Positions 49,794 to 60,022 of a stretch of DNA of 64,000 nucleotides are shown in pieces (within the stretch, counting starts at the first letter, position 1; each line of letters starts with the position of its first letter). Location: assembly GCA_003138355.1 (NCBI GenBank), contig PLFX01000025.1, forward strand, positions 27,318 to 91,317, read 5' to 3'. Below the pieces are notes generated by a model. The model saw nothing but the letters and a program-made list of their open reading frames with translations. It ran no database searches and was not told the DNA's origin. Origin of the DNA: Solirubrobacterales bacterium. Its GTDB lineage: Bacteria; Actinomycetota; Thermoleophilia; Solirubrobacterales; Solirubrobacteraceae. Both the position numbers and the translations under genes were made by a program.

Positions 49794-51797
49794 TCAGCAG
49801 CTGGTGTCGCACTCCTCCTCATCCACGACCTGCCAGCCGTTGTTCGTCGGCTGGGGGAAGTAGGGGGGCAGGTCCGTCGCGAGGCGCGAGTCGTACCAGT
49901 AGTTGTTCGAGTAGCCTGTATACCCGTTGCTCTCCGCGGGCTGCCCGAAGAAGTCTGTCGCGGTCGCGCCGTTCACGGTCAGCTGACCGAGGCCGTAGCC
50001 GCCGGTGACGCCGGAGCCGCCGGCGCCACAGTCGAGGTTATCGACCGTAAACGAGCCGTTGATCGCGAGGATCGCCGCGTCCACCACCGGGTTGACGAGC
50101 GAGCCGGTGCCGTTCAGACCGCCGCCGCTCGGGCAATTCAACTCATAGCCGACGATTGAGCGAGTGCCGGTGACAGGGTGAAAGATGCGCACCTCGTGGT
50201 TCGCGACCAGCCCGAGCGTGGCCGACCCCGTGGGGCAGCTCGTTTCGGGGAGGGCTTGGGGCTGGGTGTTGGTGTACCATCCGGCCGCGCAGCCTGAGCT
50301 CGTCGATGTCGTCGTCAGGCTGCTGGCGATGATGACGTCGTTGGCCGCCCCGATCGTCAGCGATTGCGTGTAGGGGCACACGCCGCTTACCGACGTCGTG
50401 CCATTGCCGCAGGATGTCGGGGAGGAATACGGCGTGCCGTTCGGTGTCCCCGTGTAGGGCGCCGCCTGCACGACCGCATCGCCGCAGCCCGCGTTGTCCG
50501 TGTCGCCACTGTTCGTGTCGAGCGTGGTACCACCGTAAAGTTGGTTTTCGTTGGTATACGGCGTGTAGGAATACGTGCACGAGCCGGTGGCGTTGACGTA
50601 GACGACGCCGTTCGACGGGTAGTTGACCTTAGTCGGCACGTCGCTGTGGAAGTTCGCGTTCGTCACGGTCATCTGGTTCTCGGCAACGCTGGACGAAGTT
50701 GGGCCGTCGAGCACGATCGTCGTCGGGCCGTTGAACTCGCATCCGTAGCCGGTGAAGCAGCCATTCACGTTGGTGCCGGTGGTGAGGCAGGCGCCGCCCT
50801 CAGCGGTCTTACATAGCTGCGTGGCGTCGGTCGGCAACGCAAGCGTGGTCACGTTGTTGTTGGGCGTGCCGGTCATGATCTGTTGGCTCTGGGCGGTGGC
50901 GCACGATCCCCCCTCAAAGTAGGAGGGCTTCCATTCCTTGAAGGTGGAGCTGAAGACGTTGGGCGCCTCGATCGCGTCGGCCGGGGTGCGCCCGAAGATC
51001 GTGTACGGGTTCCCGTTGCCCCCGCATACGAACATGTCGTCGTTGCTGTGCACTGGACCGTTGAATTGGTACGCGCCGTGGGCGAGGACTGTGCAGTTCT
51101 GGCTTCGTCCTCCCACGGCCCAATAGTAGACGGCGCAATGGAGCCCGCTGACCGTGGATTCGGGCCGCCCTGCGGGCGGGTACCCCCCGGGGTTCGTCGT
51201 CTCGTTCGCGTACTCCGGGTCCGCGTCCTCGTAGTTCGTGAACCAGACGTAGTTCAGGAACGACAAGGGGGCCAGCTCCGCGACGATTGTGCGCGACACA
51301 TTGTTCGACGTACCTCTAACCTCGACGCGAAACGAGTTCGAGGCTACGCTATTACCTTCCAGGATCGTGCTGGCGGGATTGGCCGGATCGCACTTGTCGT
51401 CACCGCTTGGCGCAGTCGTGGCCGGCAGCTCGAAGTAGCTGTAATACTCGGTTGAGCCGGCGTCGGTCGAGTTCGGCACCGCCGTTTCGCCCGTGAGCCC
51501 CGTGACGCCCGTCGCGCCGTTAACCCCGGGGCATGATTGCCAGAAGCTAGCGCCGCCCGCGGCGAGCTGTTGACGGAACGCCGCCAGTCCTGCCTGGGCC
51601 GCGTCCAACGCGCGATTCTGGTCCAGCGAGTTCCTCACGAGCTGGGCGTCACCCGTCACGCCGTCGATCGCGGCGAAGCTCAGCAGTGAGGCGGCGGCGA
51701 GCACGAGGACGGCGATGACCAGTGAGAACCCAGACTCGCTGGCCGCTGCGCGACGGCGCCGGGCAAGGCAAGCGTGCAGCTGTCTCGCGCGGGTCAT
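49794..51797 (-). CDS. Large prepilin-like/PilX-type exported protein
   Basis: About 667 aa. A short basic leader ends in SESG, followed by the hydrophobic FSLVIAVLVLAAASLLSFAA helix, like a type IV pilin N-terminus but without the usual Glu at position +5. The first 90 residues resemble PilX-type minor pilins (RNSLDQNRALDAAQAGLA). The rest is a long Thr/Asn/Gly/Cys-rich ectodomain with about 20 cysteines, probably disulfide-bonded. The ATG at 51797 overlaps the stop of the upstream prepilin gene (ATGA). It is the last gene of a three-gene prepilin set. No pilus motor or peptidase genes are in the window. Confidence 0.75.
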   Translation of the reverse strand: MTRARQLHACLARRRRAAASESGFSLVIAVLVLAAASLLSFAAIDGVTGDAQLVRNSLDQNRALDAAQAGLAAFRQQLAAGGASFWQSCPGVNGATGVTGLTGETAVPNSTDAGSTEYYSYFELPATTAPSGDDKCDPANPASTILEGNSVASNSFRVEVRGTSNNVSRTIVAELAPLSFLNYVWFTNYEDADPEYANETTNPGGYPPAGRPESTVSGLHCAVYYWAVGGRSQNCTVLAHGAYQFNGPVHSNDDMFVCGGNGNPYTIFGRTPADAIEAPNVFSSTFKEWKPSYFEGGSCATAQSQQIMTGTPNNNVTTLALPTDATQLCKTAEGGACLTTGTNVNGCFTGYGCEFNGPTTIVLDGPTSSSVAENQMTVTNANFHSDVPTKVNYPSNGVVYVNATGSCTYSYTPYTNENQLYGGTTLDTNSGDTDNAGCGDAVVQAAPYTGTPNGTPYSSPTSCGNGTTSVSGVCPYTQSLTIGAANDVIIASSLTTTSTSSGCAAGWYTNTQPQALPETSCPTGSATLGLVANHEVRIFHPVTGTRSIVGYELNCPSGGGLNGTGSLVNPVVDAAILAINGSFTVDNLDCGAGGSGVTGGYGLGQLTVNGATATDFFGQPAESNGYTGYSNNYWYDSRLATDLPPYFPQPTNNGWQVVDEEECDTSC

Positions 51798-52483
51798 GAG
51801 CATGGCAGTGGAGTGGTCGAGAGTGTCGAGGTCGAAACAGGCGTCAGACGCAGCACGACCTCCGAAGCGAAGTCGGCGTTGCTACCGGTGACCGTCACGC
51901 CGTCGGTCGGCTGGGCCTCGAACTGGATGCCAATTTCGGCGACATTGCTCCCCTGCGACACGGAGGTCAAGCTCCCCGTCTGGAGCGCGCCGGTCGATGT
52001 GTAGGGGTAGTAGCTGAAGATCGCCGACGTGCCCGGCACGAGCGCCGCGTGGGCGATCAGGGTTTGCGTCGGCCCGGATGAAGAGAAGGTCCAGGTGGGG
52101 GCCGAGCCCCCTGTTGCCTGACCATAATTCGTCAGGTCGAGCTGATTGGAACCGCTTAGATAGATCTGGTACTCCGATGGCGGAATTGCCGGGTTGTCTG
52201 CCTGGGAGGCAACGAAGGTGATCGAGTTGGCGCTTCCGGCTTGGACCGGCGAGTAGCCCAGTCCGCCGACGCAGCTCGAGTTCAGCAGCTGCTCGATCTC
52301 GAGCATCGCCGTGCGTCCTTGCTGGTTTGCGTCTACCCGATCGGCGTCGTTCCTCAGCAGCTCGTAGGAAACGGCGATGATCGCCAGGGCCGCCCCACTC
52401 ACCAGCAGCCCTGCCGCGCTCGCAAGGATCAGCTCGATCAACGTGTATCCGCGCTCATCGCGCAGCCGCGCACGCCAGGTCAT
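51794..52483 (-). CDS. Prepilin-type N-terminal cleavage/methylation protein (PilW-like)
   Basis: A 229-aa minor pilin or pseudopilin. The leader ends RDERG, followed by YTLIELILASAAGLLVSGAAL, a classic class III signal with Glu at +5, to be cut by a prepilin peptidase. The ectodomain of about 190 residues is beta-rich and Ser/Thr-rich with two cysteines. Its start overlaps the stop of the preceding gene (ATGA) and its stop overlaps the next gene. Likely a minor component of a type IV pilus or secretion pseudopilus. Confidence 0.85.
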   Translation of the reverse strand: MTWRARLRDERGYTLIELILASAAGLLVSGAALAIIAVSYELLRNDADRVDANQQGRTAMLEIEQLLNSSCVGGLGYSPVQAGSANSITFVASQADNPAIPPSEYQIYLSGSNQLDLTNYGQATGGSAPTWTFSSSGPTQTLIAHAALVPGTSAIFSYYPYTSTGALQTGSLTSVSQGSNVAEIGIQFEAQPTDGVTVTGSNADFASEVVLRLTPVSTSTLSTTPLPCS

Positions 52484-54753
52484 GGCGGACACGCCCCAGA
52501 GTTGCCGAATGCCGCGCTCGATAGGGGCCCCGAGTTGGTCGTCGGTAGCGTGAGCGAGGTGGGCGTCGAGCCGGTGAAGTCGGTGTTGGCGATGTCGCCG
52601 CTCGACGGGAGCAGCCCGGTGTCGGTGGAGGTGTTCGAGTTGGCGATGCAAACCTGCGTCGAGGCTCCGTAGGGAGCCGCCACGGGGAACATGAACGAGC
52701 TGGTCGCGACGGGATTCGACGGGAAGCGCTCGACGGCCGGGGAGCAGGAGTCGTAGGTGACGATGCTCCAGCCTGAGGGCCAGCTGGTTACCGCGGCGGT
52801 GGTGGTGGGGGACGTGACGATGAACTCGTCGACCGCGACGTTGTTGCCGGTGGAGCTGGCGTCGTGTTTCCCGTCCACATAGACCTCGATGGTGTGCGTG
52901 CCCGAGCTCGCCCAGCTCTCCTGGAAGGCCTCGACCTGGAAGGTCGCACTCGGTGCGTAGGTATCGATATTTTGCGCGACGTCGGTGAGGTCCATGTAGA
53001 CGTCGGCCTCGCCGTGGTCCGGCCACTCGGACGTGATCCACGCGACGCTCGTTCCCGTGAAGGTGAGGCTCGCAGTGCTCCCGGCGACACTGTTGTTATG
53101 TTCGCTACCGCTGTATTCGTTGCTGTTCGTGTAGGTCCCCCAGGTGGTGCCAGCGTAGGTGATTGACGAGCTTGTGTTCGGCACCTGTGTCTGCGTGTAT
53201 GTGCCAACGATGAATGCGTCACTGACGATGTAGGTGCCGCTGGAGCCTGGCGGCACGCCACTGTCGTCGACGATCTTTATCGTGTGCGTCCCCGACGTCG
53301 GCCAGACATAGGTGAACGCCTGGTACTGGTACACGGTCGAGGCGCTATAGGTGTTGATGTTGTGGGCGACGTCGTTCCCGTCGATGTAGACGTCGGCGTA
53401 GCCGTGGTTTGGGTACAGCTTTGTGACCCACGTGATGCTCGTGCCAGTGAACGTGTAGCTCGCTGTGTTATTTGCGACGTTGGTGTAGTGCTCGCCGCTG
53501 TCGAAGTCGCCAGGTGTGCTGCCCTGGAGCGTCCAGCCGTTGCTCGATCCGGTGCCCTGGGCGTAGGTCACGGACGAGTTGCTGTCGTCGACCCACGTGG
53601 TGCCCCCCGCGTTGGTGAAGGAGCTGGTCAGCCCGAGTAGCATCGACGGCACCCTCACCGTCGGCGACGCCGTTCCGCCATCGCTGAGCGCGACTGGCGT
53701 ATCCGGGGGGACGGTGCCCGGGGAACCCGGATCGTCCGCGGCACAAGTGCCGGCGAAGGCGGCGTAGTTTTTGCCGGTCCCGTACGGATAAACGGTAGCC
53801 CCGGTCGTGACCGTGCTCGGCGGGGAGGGATTCCCCGCGGTGCCGTAGGAGGTCTCGGACGAGCCCGAGTTCGCATCGAGCGAGAACGTGTCGAATGGAA
53901 TCGACTGGGCCGTGCCCCCATTGATCTGGGTCGTGAAGCCCGCATTTACGGTCGCCGCTTGTGCGACAGAGAAGTTGGCTTGGGCACTGGCACCGTTGAC
54001 CACGATCACCGGCTTGGTGGATGACCCGCCAGCGGGGAGGTAGGGGCTCGGCAGCGTTTCGCTCACGGTGTAGGTGCCGGGGTTCTCGCCAATGAAGATC
54101 GCGCAGCCATTGGCGTCGGTGTTGAGCGTTTGGGTGGCCGTACTCGTGCCTGGCCCTGTGATCGTCACCGCGACGTTCGATAGCCCGGCAGTCGGCGAGC
54201 CGACCGAGTCGGTGACCGTGGCGACGATCTGGCCGCCCGCGGCTGGGGTGACGATGCCGTGCTCCTCGACCGGTTTGCGGCCGTCGTTGTTATTGGCCCA
54301 CTGAACTACCGACGTGATCGGGATGTCGTCGGCGCTGCTACTGCTGGACGTCGTGCATGCGGTACTGCCGCTCGCGGTGTAGAACTGGGCGCTCGACGTG
54401 ATGGTGTAGGTCTCCCCGTCGTAGGGCTCCGTGTAGCAGCCGTTCCCGGTTTGGGGGATCGTGGCCGTGCATGCCGATGTCGTTGTCGATGTCAGCTGCT
54501 GCACGGTCAGGCCGCGCAGGCGCTGCTGATCCTGCTGGGCGAGGTAGATCGCGACTGACTGGTGGCGCTCGGCACCCTGAATATCGGTCGCGGCTCCGAG
54601 GCCCGTAAATACGGCCAGGGCAGTCAAGGCCACAATCAGCACCGCGACCATGACCTCGATCATCGTGTCGCCGGCCTCGCCGCGAGCGCGTGCGAGAGCG
54701 GTGCGCCGCCACAGGCGCACGGGCCCCTGCGGACGAAACCGCACTCGTGACAT
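52480..54753 (-). CDS. Very large prepilin with tandem beta-sandwich modules (PilV-like)
   Basis: About 757 aa. The leader ends RGEAGD, followed by TMIEVMVAVLIVALTALAVF, a pilin-type helix with its Glu. The first 150 residues are like PilV. A Cna-B-like module follows (about 172-245; NVAVTITGPG, GTYTVSE). Two related beta-sandwich repeats lie at about 415-545 and 550-680. They share YTFTGTSITWVT / LTFTGTSVAWIT, ADVYIDG / ADVYMDL and SGTHTI. This resembles galactose-binding-like folds common in secreted actinobacterial carbohydrate-binding proteins. It may be a tip adhesin of the pilus. First gene of the prepilin operon; the start MSRVRF is chosen to fit the leader. Confidence 0.78.
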   Translation of the reverse strand: MSRVRFRPQGPVRLWRRTALARARGEAGDTMIEVMVAVLIVALTALAVFTGLGAATDIQGAERHQSVAIYLAQQDQQRLRGLTVQQLTSTTTSACTATIPQTGNGCYTEPYDGETYTITSSAQFYTASGSTACTTSSSSSADDIPITSVVQWANNNDGRKPVEEHGIVTPAAGGQIVATVTDSVGSPTAGLSNVAVTITGPGTSTATQTLNTDANGCAIFIGENPGTYTVSETLPSPYLPAGGSSTKPVIVVNGASAQANFSVAQAATVNAGFTTQINGGTAQSIPFDTFSLDANSGSSETSYGTAGNPSPPSTVTTGATVYPYGTGKNYAAFAGTCAADDPGSPGTVPPDTPVALSDGGTASPTVRVPSMLLGLTSSFTNAGGTTWVDDSNSSVTYAQGTGSSNGWTLQGSTPGDFDSGEHYTNVANNTASYTFTGTSITWVTKLYPNHGYADVYIDGNDVAHNINTYSASTVYQYQAFTYVWPTSGTHTIKIVDDSGVPPGSSGTYIVSDAFIVGTYTQTQVPNTSSSITYAGTTWGTYTNSNEYSGSEHNNSVAGSTASLTFTGTSVAWITSEWPDHGEADVYMDLTDVAQNIDTYAPSATFQVEAFQESWASSGTHTIEVYVDGKHDASSTGNNVAVDEFIVTSPTTTAAVTSWPSGWSIVTYDSCSPAVERFPSNPVATSSFMFPVAAPYGASTQVCIANSNTSTDTGLLPSSGDIANTDFTGSTPTSLTLPTTNSGPLSSAAFGNSGACPP

Positions 54754-54847
54754 CAGGCTTTCTATCGGTCGCGGGTGCGCTCGGCTTGAGGCGTCTAAGC
54801 ACCTGCACGAGCCGACTACGGTCGCGCCTGCGGGCGCCCGGCGGTTG

Positions 54848-56500
<1,653 letters not shown>

Positions 56501-56606
56501 CGCTTCGCAGGATACGTGGCGGTGTGCACCTCGTCGCCGTGCGGCTTGAGGTCGCCACCGCTCGACGAGGCGCGGCGAGCATCGTGGCGCTAGGGTCCAC
56601 ACCGGC

Positions 56607-57668
56607 ATGGCGTACGTGTTTCTCGAGCATCGCTCCTCGCTCGAGCACATCACGGCGTCGCGGCCGGCGAGCTCGGCGATGAGCGTGAACCCCGAGCAGC
56701 CGACGAGGATCCTCGCGATCGAGCGGGAACTGGACGCCCGCGACTGGTGCGGCTTCGAGCGCATGCAGGCCCCGCCCGTTGAGCGCTCGCTGCTGACGGC
56801 CATCCATCCGGAGAGTCACGTGGCGGAGATCGAACGGTTCTGCGCCGCCGGCGGTGGGCACATCGACGATGACACCGTCGTGAGTCCCGGGTCGTGGGAG
56901 GCGGCTCTGCATGCCGCCGGCGCCGGCGTTCGCATGGTCGACCTGCTGCTGGACGGGTACGCGTCGTCCGCGTTCTGCTCGGTGCGGCCTCCAGGACACC
57001 ATGCAATGCCGACGCAGGCGATGGGCTTCTGCATCTTCAACAACATCGCGATCGCAGCGAAGTACGCGGTCGAGGTGCGCGGGCTCGAGCGAGTGATGAT
57101 CTTCGATTGGGACGTTCACCACGCGAACAGCACGAACGAGGTTTTTCACGCCAGCAACAACGTGTTGTTCGTCTCGATCCATCAGTCGCCGCTGTTCCCG
57201 GGCACCGGTCCGGCGGATGACGTCGGCGAGGGCGCGGGCGTGGGCTACACGGTGAATCTGCCGGTCCGGGCGGGATCGGGGGACGACGTTTGGATCTCGC
57301 TCGTCGAGCATGTCGTTGTGCCACTCGCGTTCGCCTTCGAGCCGCAGCTCGTCCTGGTCTCGGCCGGCTACGACGCGCACCTCGAGGACCCGATGGCCGA
57401 CTGCAACGTGACCGACGCCGGGTTCAGCGCGATGGCGCATGCGATCGCGGCGACCTGCCGCGAGCTCGCGGCGCCCGTCGGCGCCATGCTCGAGGGTGGC
57501 TACGCACTCGGGACGCTGGCGCGCTGCGTGGCGACGACCCTCGAGGCGATGTCGACGGTGCCCGATCGCAACGGCGGCGCGGCTGCGCCGTTGGCCCGCG
57601 ACGCGCGCCACCGGCTCGCCGAGTGGTGGCCTCAGCTGACTGCGGGCTCGTCCGCGCGCTCGTGGTGA
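56607..57668 (+). CDS. Histone deacetylase family protein (HDAC/AcuC-like)
   Basis: A 353-aa zinc-dependent deacetylase of the arginase/deacetylase fold. Active-site marks are RPPGHHA (tandem His), [15 protein letters not shown] (zinc Asp and His) and SAGYDAH (second zinc Asp). In bacteria these enzymes remove acetyl groups from lysines (for example acetyl-CoA synthetase in AcuC) or from polyamines. The organism also encodes a GNAT-synthetase fusion, so reversible acetylation is possible. TAGGGT lies ten bases before the ATG. It is divergent from ettA. Confidence 0.92.
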   Translation: MAYVFLEHRSSLEHITASRPASSAMSVNPEQPTRILAIERELDARDWCGFERMQAPPVERSLLTAIHPESHVAEIERFCAAGGGHIDDDTVVSPGSWEAALHAAGAGVRMVDLLLDGYASSAFCSVRPPGHHAMPTQAMGFCIFNNIAIAAKYAVEVRGLERVMIFDWDVHHANSTNEVFHASNNVLFVSIHQSPLFPGTGPADDVGEGAGVGYTVNLPVRAGSGDDVWISLVEHVVVPLAFAFEPQLVLVSAGYDAHLEDPMADCNVTDAGFSAMAHAIAATCRELAAPVGAMLEGGYALGTLARCVATTLEAMSTVPDRNGGAAAPLARDARHRLAEWWPQLTAGSSARSW

Positions 57669-57799
57669 GAAGCTCATTCGCGCCGGGAAAAGTTCCTCGG
57701 CGGCGGGCGTGCACGCGCAGGTAACTTTGGCGAGGACAGCTGGCCTGCGCGGGGCCTGAACCGCGGCGAGCGGCGGCTGTTTCCCGCAGCCCGGCTCGC

Positions 57800-57805
57800 T
57801 AACGT
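57800..57805 (+). promoter_or_regulatory. Candidate -10 (TAACGT) for a leaderless transcript
   Basis: TAACGT ends nine bases before the ATG at 57815; no Shine-Dalgarno is present. Confidence 0.35.
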
Positions 57806-57814
57806 GCTTGGCTG

Positions 57815-59059
57815 ATGGCGAACGTCTTCGATCTGGAGCAGGCGATGCTGCTGCTCGAGCTTGAGCCTCCGTTTGGCGTGCGCGACGTCCAGCTCGCGCG
57901 GCGGCGGATGGCAAAGCGCTGGCACCCGGACATCGCCCCGCCGGGCCGAGCGCACGAGCACCAGCGCCACCTGCAGGCGATCAACGACGCGGCGGACGAG
58001 CTCGAGAGCCTCGCCGAGGGCTCGCGCGGCGGGAAGATCACGCTCGGCGCGGTCAAGGTCTCGGCTGCGGCCACGCGCCGAGCGCGCGAGGAGGAGGGGC
58101 AGCGCGCGTACGAGGCCGCGGAGCGGGAGCGCACGGCCGCTGCCGATCGCGCGAAGCACGACCCGTTCGCCGACCGGCTGCCCGACCATTCCGTCGTCCA
58201 CCGCTACGCGCGCTGCCTTAGCTACCCGGAGTGGGGCGTCGGCAGCGTCACCGGCATCTACTTCAGCGGCGACGGAGACGAGGTCAAGCAGTGGGCGCGG
58301 GTGCTTTTCGCCGAGGGAGTGCGCACCGTCCCGGCAGGGAGCCTCAGCTTCGTGGACTTCTCAAAGCCCGACGCCGGTGCCGACAGGCTCGAACGCTTCA
58401 TGACTGCTGCGACGCACGCTCTCGCCGAAGGTGATTACGGGCTCGCGGCGCAGCGGCTGATTTATGCGCGCGATGCCGATCCGACGAACGTCGCGGTGCT
58501 GCGCCTGATGACGCTCGCCTTCTGGCAGGCGGGCAACCTCGAGGCGGCGGGCCGGGCCGTGCGGGATTGGGCGCGCATCGATGGCGCGCGCCCGGCGGCC
58601 CACCGCTTCGCCGCGCGCATCTATGAGGACATGGGCGCGATCGACCTGGCGGCGGAAGCCGCCGAACGTGCGGCCGACCGCGCCCCGGGCGACGCGCGCG
58701 AGTGGGAGCGGCTCGGTCGGCTGCGTTTGCGCCTGCACGATCCGTCAGCTGCAGCCGACGCGCTGCGCCGCGCTCAGACGCTTCGTCCGAGCGTCGAGGG
58801 CCTGCTCGACCTCGCGCTCGCTTTGGCGCTCAGCGGCGATCTTGGCGGCGAGCTTTCCGCGTGCGAAGCGGCTACGCAGCTCGATCCGCAGTCGATCGAC
58901 GCCTGGGTTCGCCTCGCCCACGCGCTGGCGCGCACCGACCGCATCAGCGACTGCCTCGACGCGTGCGCGACCGCGCTCAAGCTGGGCGCCGGCGCAGAGC
59001 TCCTCGACCTGCGTGATCGGATGCGCGAGGCCCGCCGGCGCGTCCTCCCGGCAGCGTAG
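57815..59059 (+). CDS. J-domain protein with C-terminal tetratricopeptide-like repeats
   Basis: A 414-aa soluble protein. Residues about 5-70 resemble a J domain, with the HPD motif in AKRWHPDIAPP, which in DnaJ proteins stimulates DnaK. A charged helix follows (about 85-130), then a short SH3-like segment (SYPEWGVGSVTGIYF). TPR-like helices fill about 200-410 (for example GDYGLAAQRLIYARDADPTN). No zinc fingers or Gly/Phe region, so it is not a general DnaJ. It may recruit DnaK to a specific client. A strong hairpin follows the stop. Confidence 0.82.
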   Translation: MANVFDLEQAMLLLELEPPFGVRDVQLARRRMAKRWHPDIAPPGRAHEHQRHLQAINDAADELESLAEGSRGGKITLGAVKVSAAATRRAREEEGQRAYEAAERERTAAADRAKHDPFADRLPDHSVVHRYARCLSYPEWGVGSVTGIYFSGDGDEVKQWARVLFAEGVRTVPAGSLSFVDFSKPDAGADRLERFMTAATHALAEGDYGLAAQRLIYARDADPTNVAVLRLMTLAFWQAGNLEAAGRAVRDWARIDGARPAAHRFAARIYEDMGAIDLAAEAAERAADRAPGDAREWERLGRLRLRLHDPSAAADALRRAQTLRPSVEGLLDLALALALSGDLGGELSACEAATQLDPQSIDAWVRLAHALARTDRISDCLDACATALKLGAGAELLDLRDRMREARRRVLPAA

Positions 59060-59663
59060 CCGGCCTCGCGGGCGATGCTTCGGCGTTCGCCCGCGCAATG
59101 CGGATCTCGCCCGCTGCCGCAGCCTCGACAAGGCGACGGAATGCCTGCATCCGCTCGGCTGCGCCAATCCGCGGCGAGCGCTCGGCGGCCTCCCAGCGGC
59201 GCCGGAGCGCGGCGATCCGCAGGTCCAGGATCTCGTCAGGTGGGGCTGACTGCTCGAGTGCCGCCGCGTCGGCCTCGAGCACGCGTGCCTCTGCTCGCAG
59301 GCAGTCCGGGTGGTCGTGGCACGGGCAGCGCGCGAGCGCGGAGGCGTGGACCGCGAGCGCGTAGCGCAGGCGTGGAGTGAGCGGTTCGCCAACCAGCGCC
59401 CGCGCGTGAACCGTCCGCTCGGCCTGGCGCAGACGCTCCTCCAGTGCGCGCATCGTTTGCTCGGCGCGCTGTTCGGTCATCCAAGCGCTCTTCGCCGACC
59501 CCTGCCGCCACGCCGGGCGGGGCCCGAGCGCGAGCTCAACGACCGAGTGACCTCGCCACTGCCACTCACGCGCGACCAGCGCGCAGAGGATGCTCTCGTT
59601 GAGTCGGCGCGCTTGCCAGGCCGGCGCCGCGACCTGAATGGGCGTGGCACGCGACGTTTGCAT
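58977..59663 (-). CDS. Possible hypothetical protein
   Basis: An open frame of about 228 aa, starting MQTSRATPIQ. Composition is plausible for a helical protein (many Ala, Arg, Glu, Leu), with a cluster CPCHDHPDC near residue 130 that could bind metal. It overlaps the 3' end of the J-domain gene by 83 nt and runs through the terminator-like hairpin at 59067-59095, so its C-terminal part is doubtful. I do not recognise a family. It is the last candidate gene before nucS. Confidence 0.4.
   Translation of the reverse strand: MQTSRATPIQVAAPAWQARRLNESILCALVAREWQWRGHSVVELALGPRPAWRQGSAKSAWMTEQRAEQTMRALEERLRQAERTVHARALVGEPLTPRLRYALAVHASALARCPCHDHPDCLRAEARVLEADAAALEQSAPPDEILDLRIAALRRRWEAAERSPRIGAAERMQAFRRLVEAAAAGEIRIARANAEASPARPATLPGGRAGGPRASDHAGRGALRRRPA
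59067..59095 (+). terminator. Hairpin terminator after the J-domain gene
   Basis: CGCGGGCGA and TCGCCCGCG form a perfect 9-bp stem. The 11-nt loop contains a nested GC-TTCG-GC tetraloop pair. It begins 8 nt after the stop. A U-run is missing, as is common in high-GC actinobacteria. Confidence 0.6.
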
Positions 59664-59836
59664 GCTGGCGGAAGCTACGCGCCGGCGCGGTTGCGGTCCA
59701 GCTGCGGCGGCGCCCACAATGCCCAACTTGAGGCAAACGCTTCACGGGGACCGCGAGCTTTTCGCCCTCTTAGCGGGTTCGGCCGATTCCCGGCCCGCAC
59801 GGCGTCCAGGCGTGTCCGTAACCTGGCCTGCCGGTC

Positions 59837-59983
59837 ATGCGTCTCATCGTTGCTCGCTGCGCCGTCTCCTACAGCGGCCGTCTTTCAACAACACTGCCGA
59901 TGGCGGTGCGGCTGCTAGTGCTGAAGGCCGACGGCTCGCTGCTGGTGCATGCGGACAGCGGTGGCTACAAGCCGCTCAATTGA
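59837..59983 (+). pseudogene. nucS: 5' fragment of endonuclease NucS, cut by the integrated element
   Basis: Forty-eight codons encode the N-terminus of NucS/EndoMS, the mismatch-specific endonuclease used for mismatch repair by actinobacteria that lack MutS/MutL. Recognisable pieces are [34 protein letters not shown] and GGYKPLN. These line up with the start of mycobacterial NucS, which continues with Trp-Met after PLN. Here the next codon is TGA. The catalytic nuclease domain is missing, and only the start of the DNA-binding domain remains. The rest should lie beyond the right end of the element. Identified from memory of the family. Confidence 0.85.
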
Positions 59984-59990
59984 AGCATTG
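59971..59990 (+). other. Inferred left attachment junction (attL)
   Basis: The nucS homology ends within GCCGCTCAAT (59971-59980). The serine integrase gene and its promoter begin within the next few bases. The recombination core must lie here or just upstream; its exact extent needs the right end or an uninterrupted relative. Confidence 0.65.
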
Positions 59991-60016
59991 ACAAAGAGCC
60001 GACGCCGGTCTAAGGT
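59988..60016 (+). promoter_or_regulatory. Integrase promoter, leaderless layout
   Basis: TTGACA (59988-59993, perfect -35), a 17-base spacer and TAAGGT (60011-60016, TANNNT -10) end six bases before the integrase ATG. Transcription would start at the A of the ATG. It lies directly inside the attachment junction. Confidence 0.75.
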
Positions 60017-60022
60017 GCGGGC

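Noticed and set aside
59310..59918. Plus-strand open frame of about 200 codons before the integrase
   Set aside because: Arg/Ala-rich, no motif, and it overlaps both the minus-strand candidate and the nucS start in another frame.
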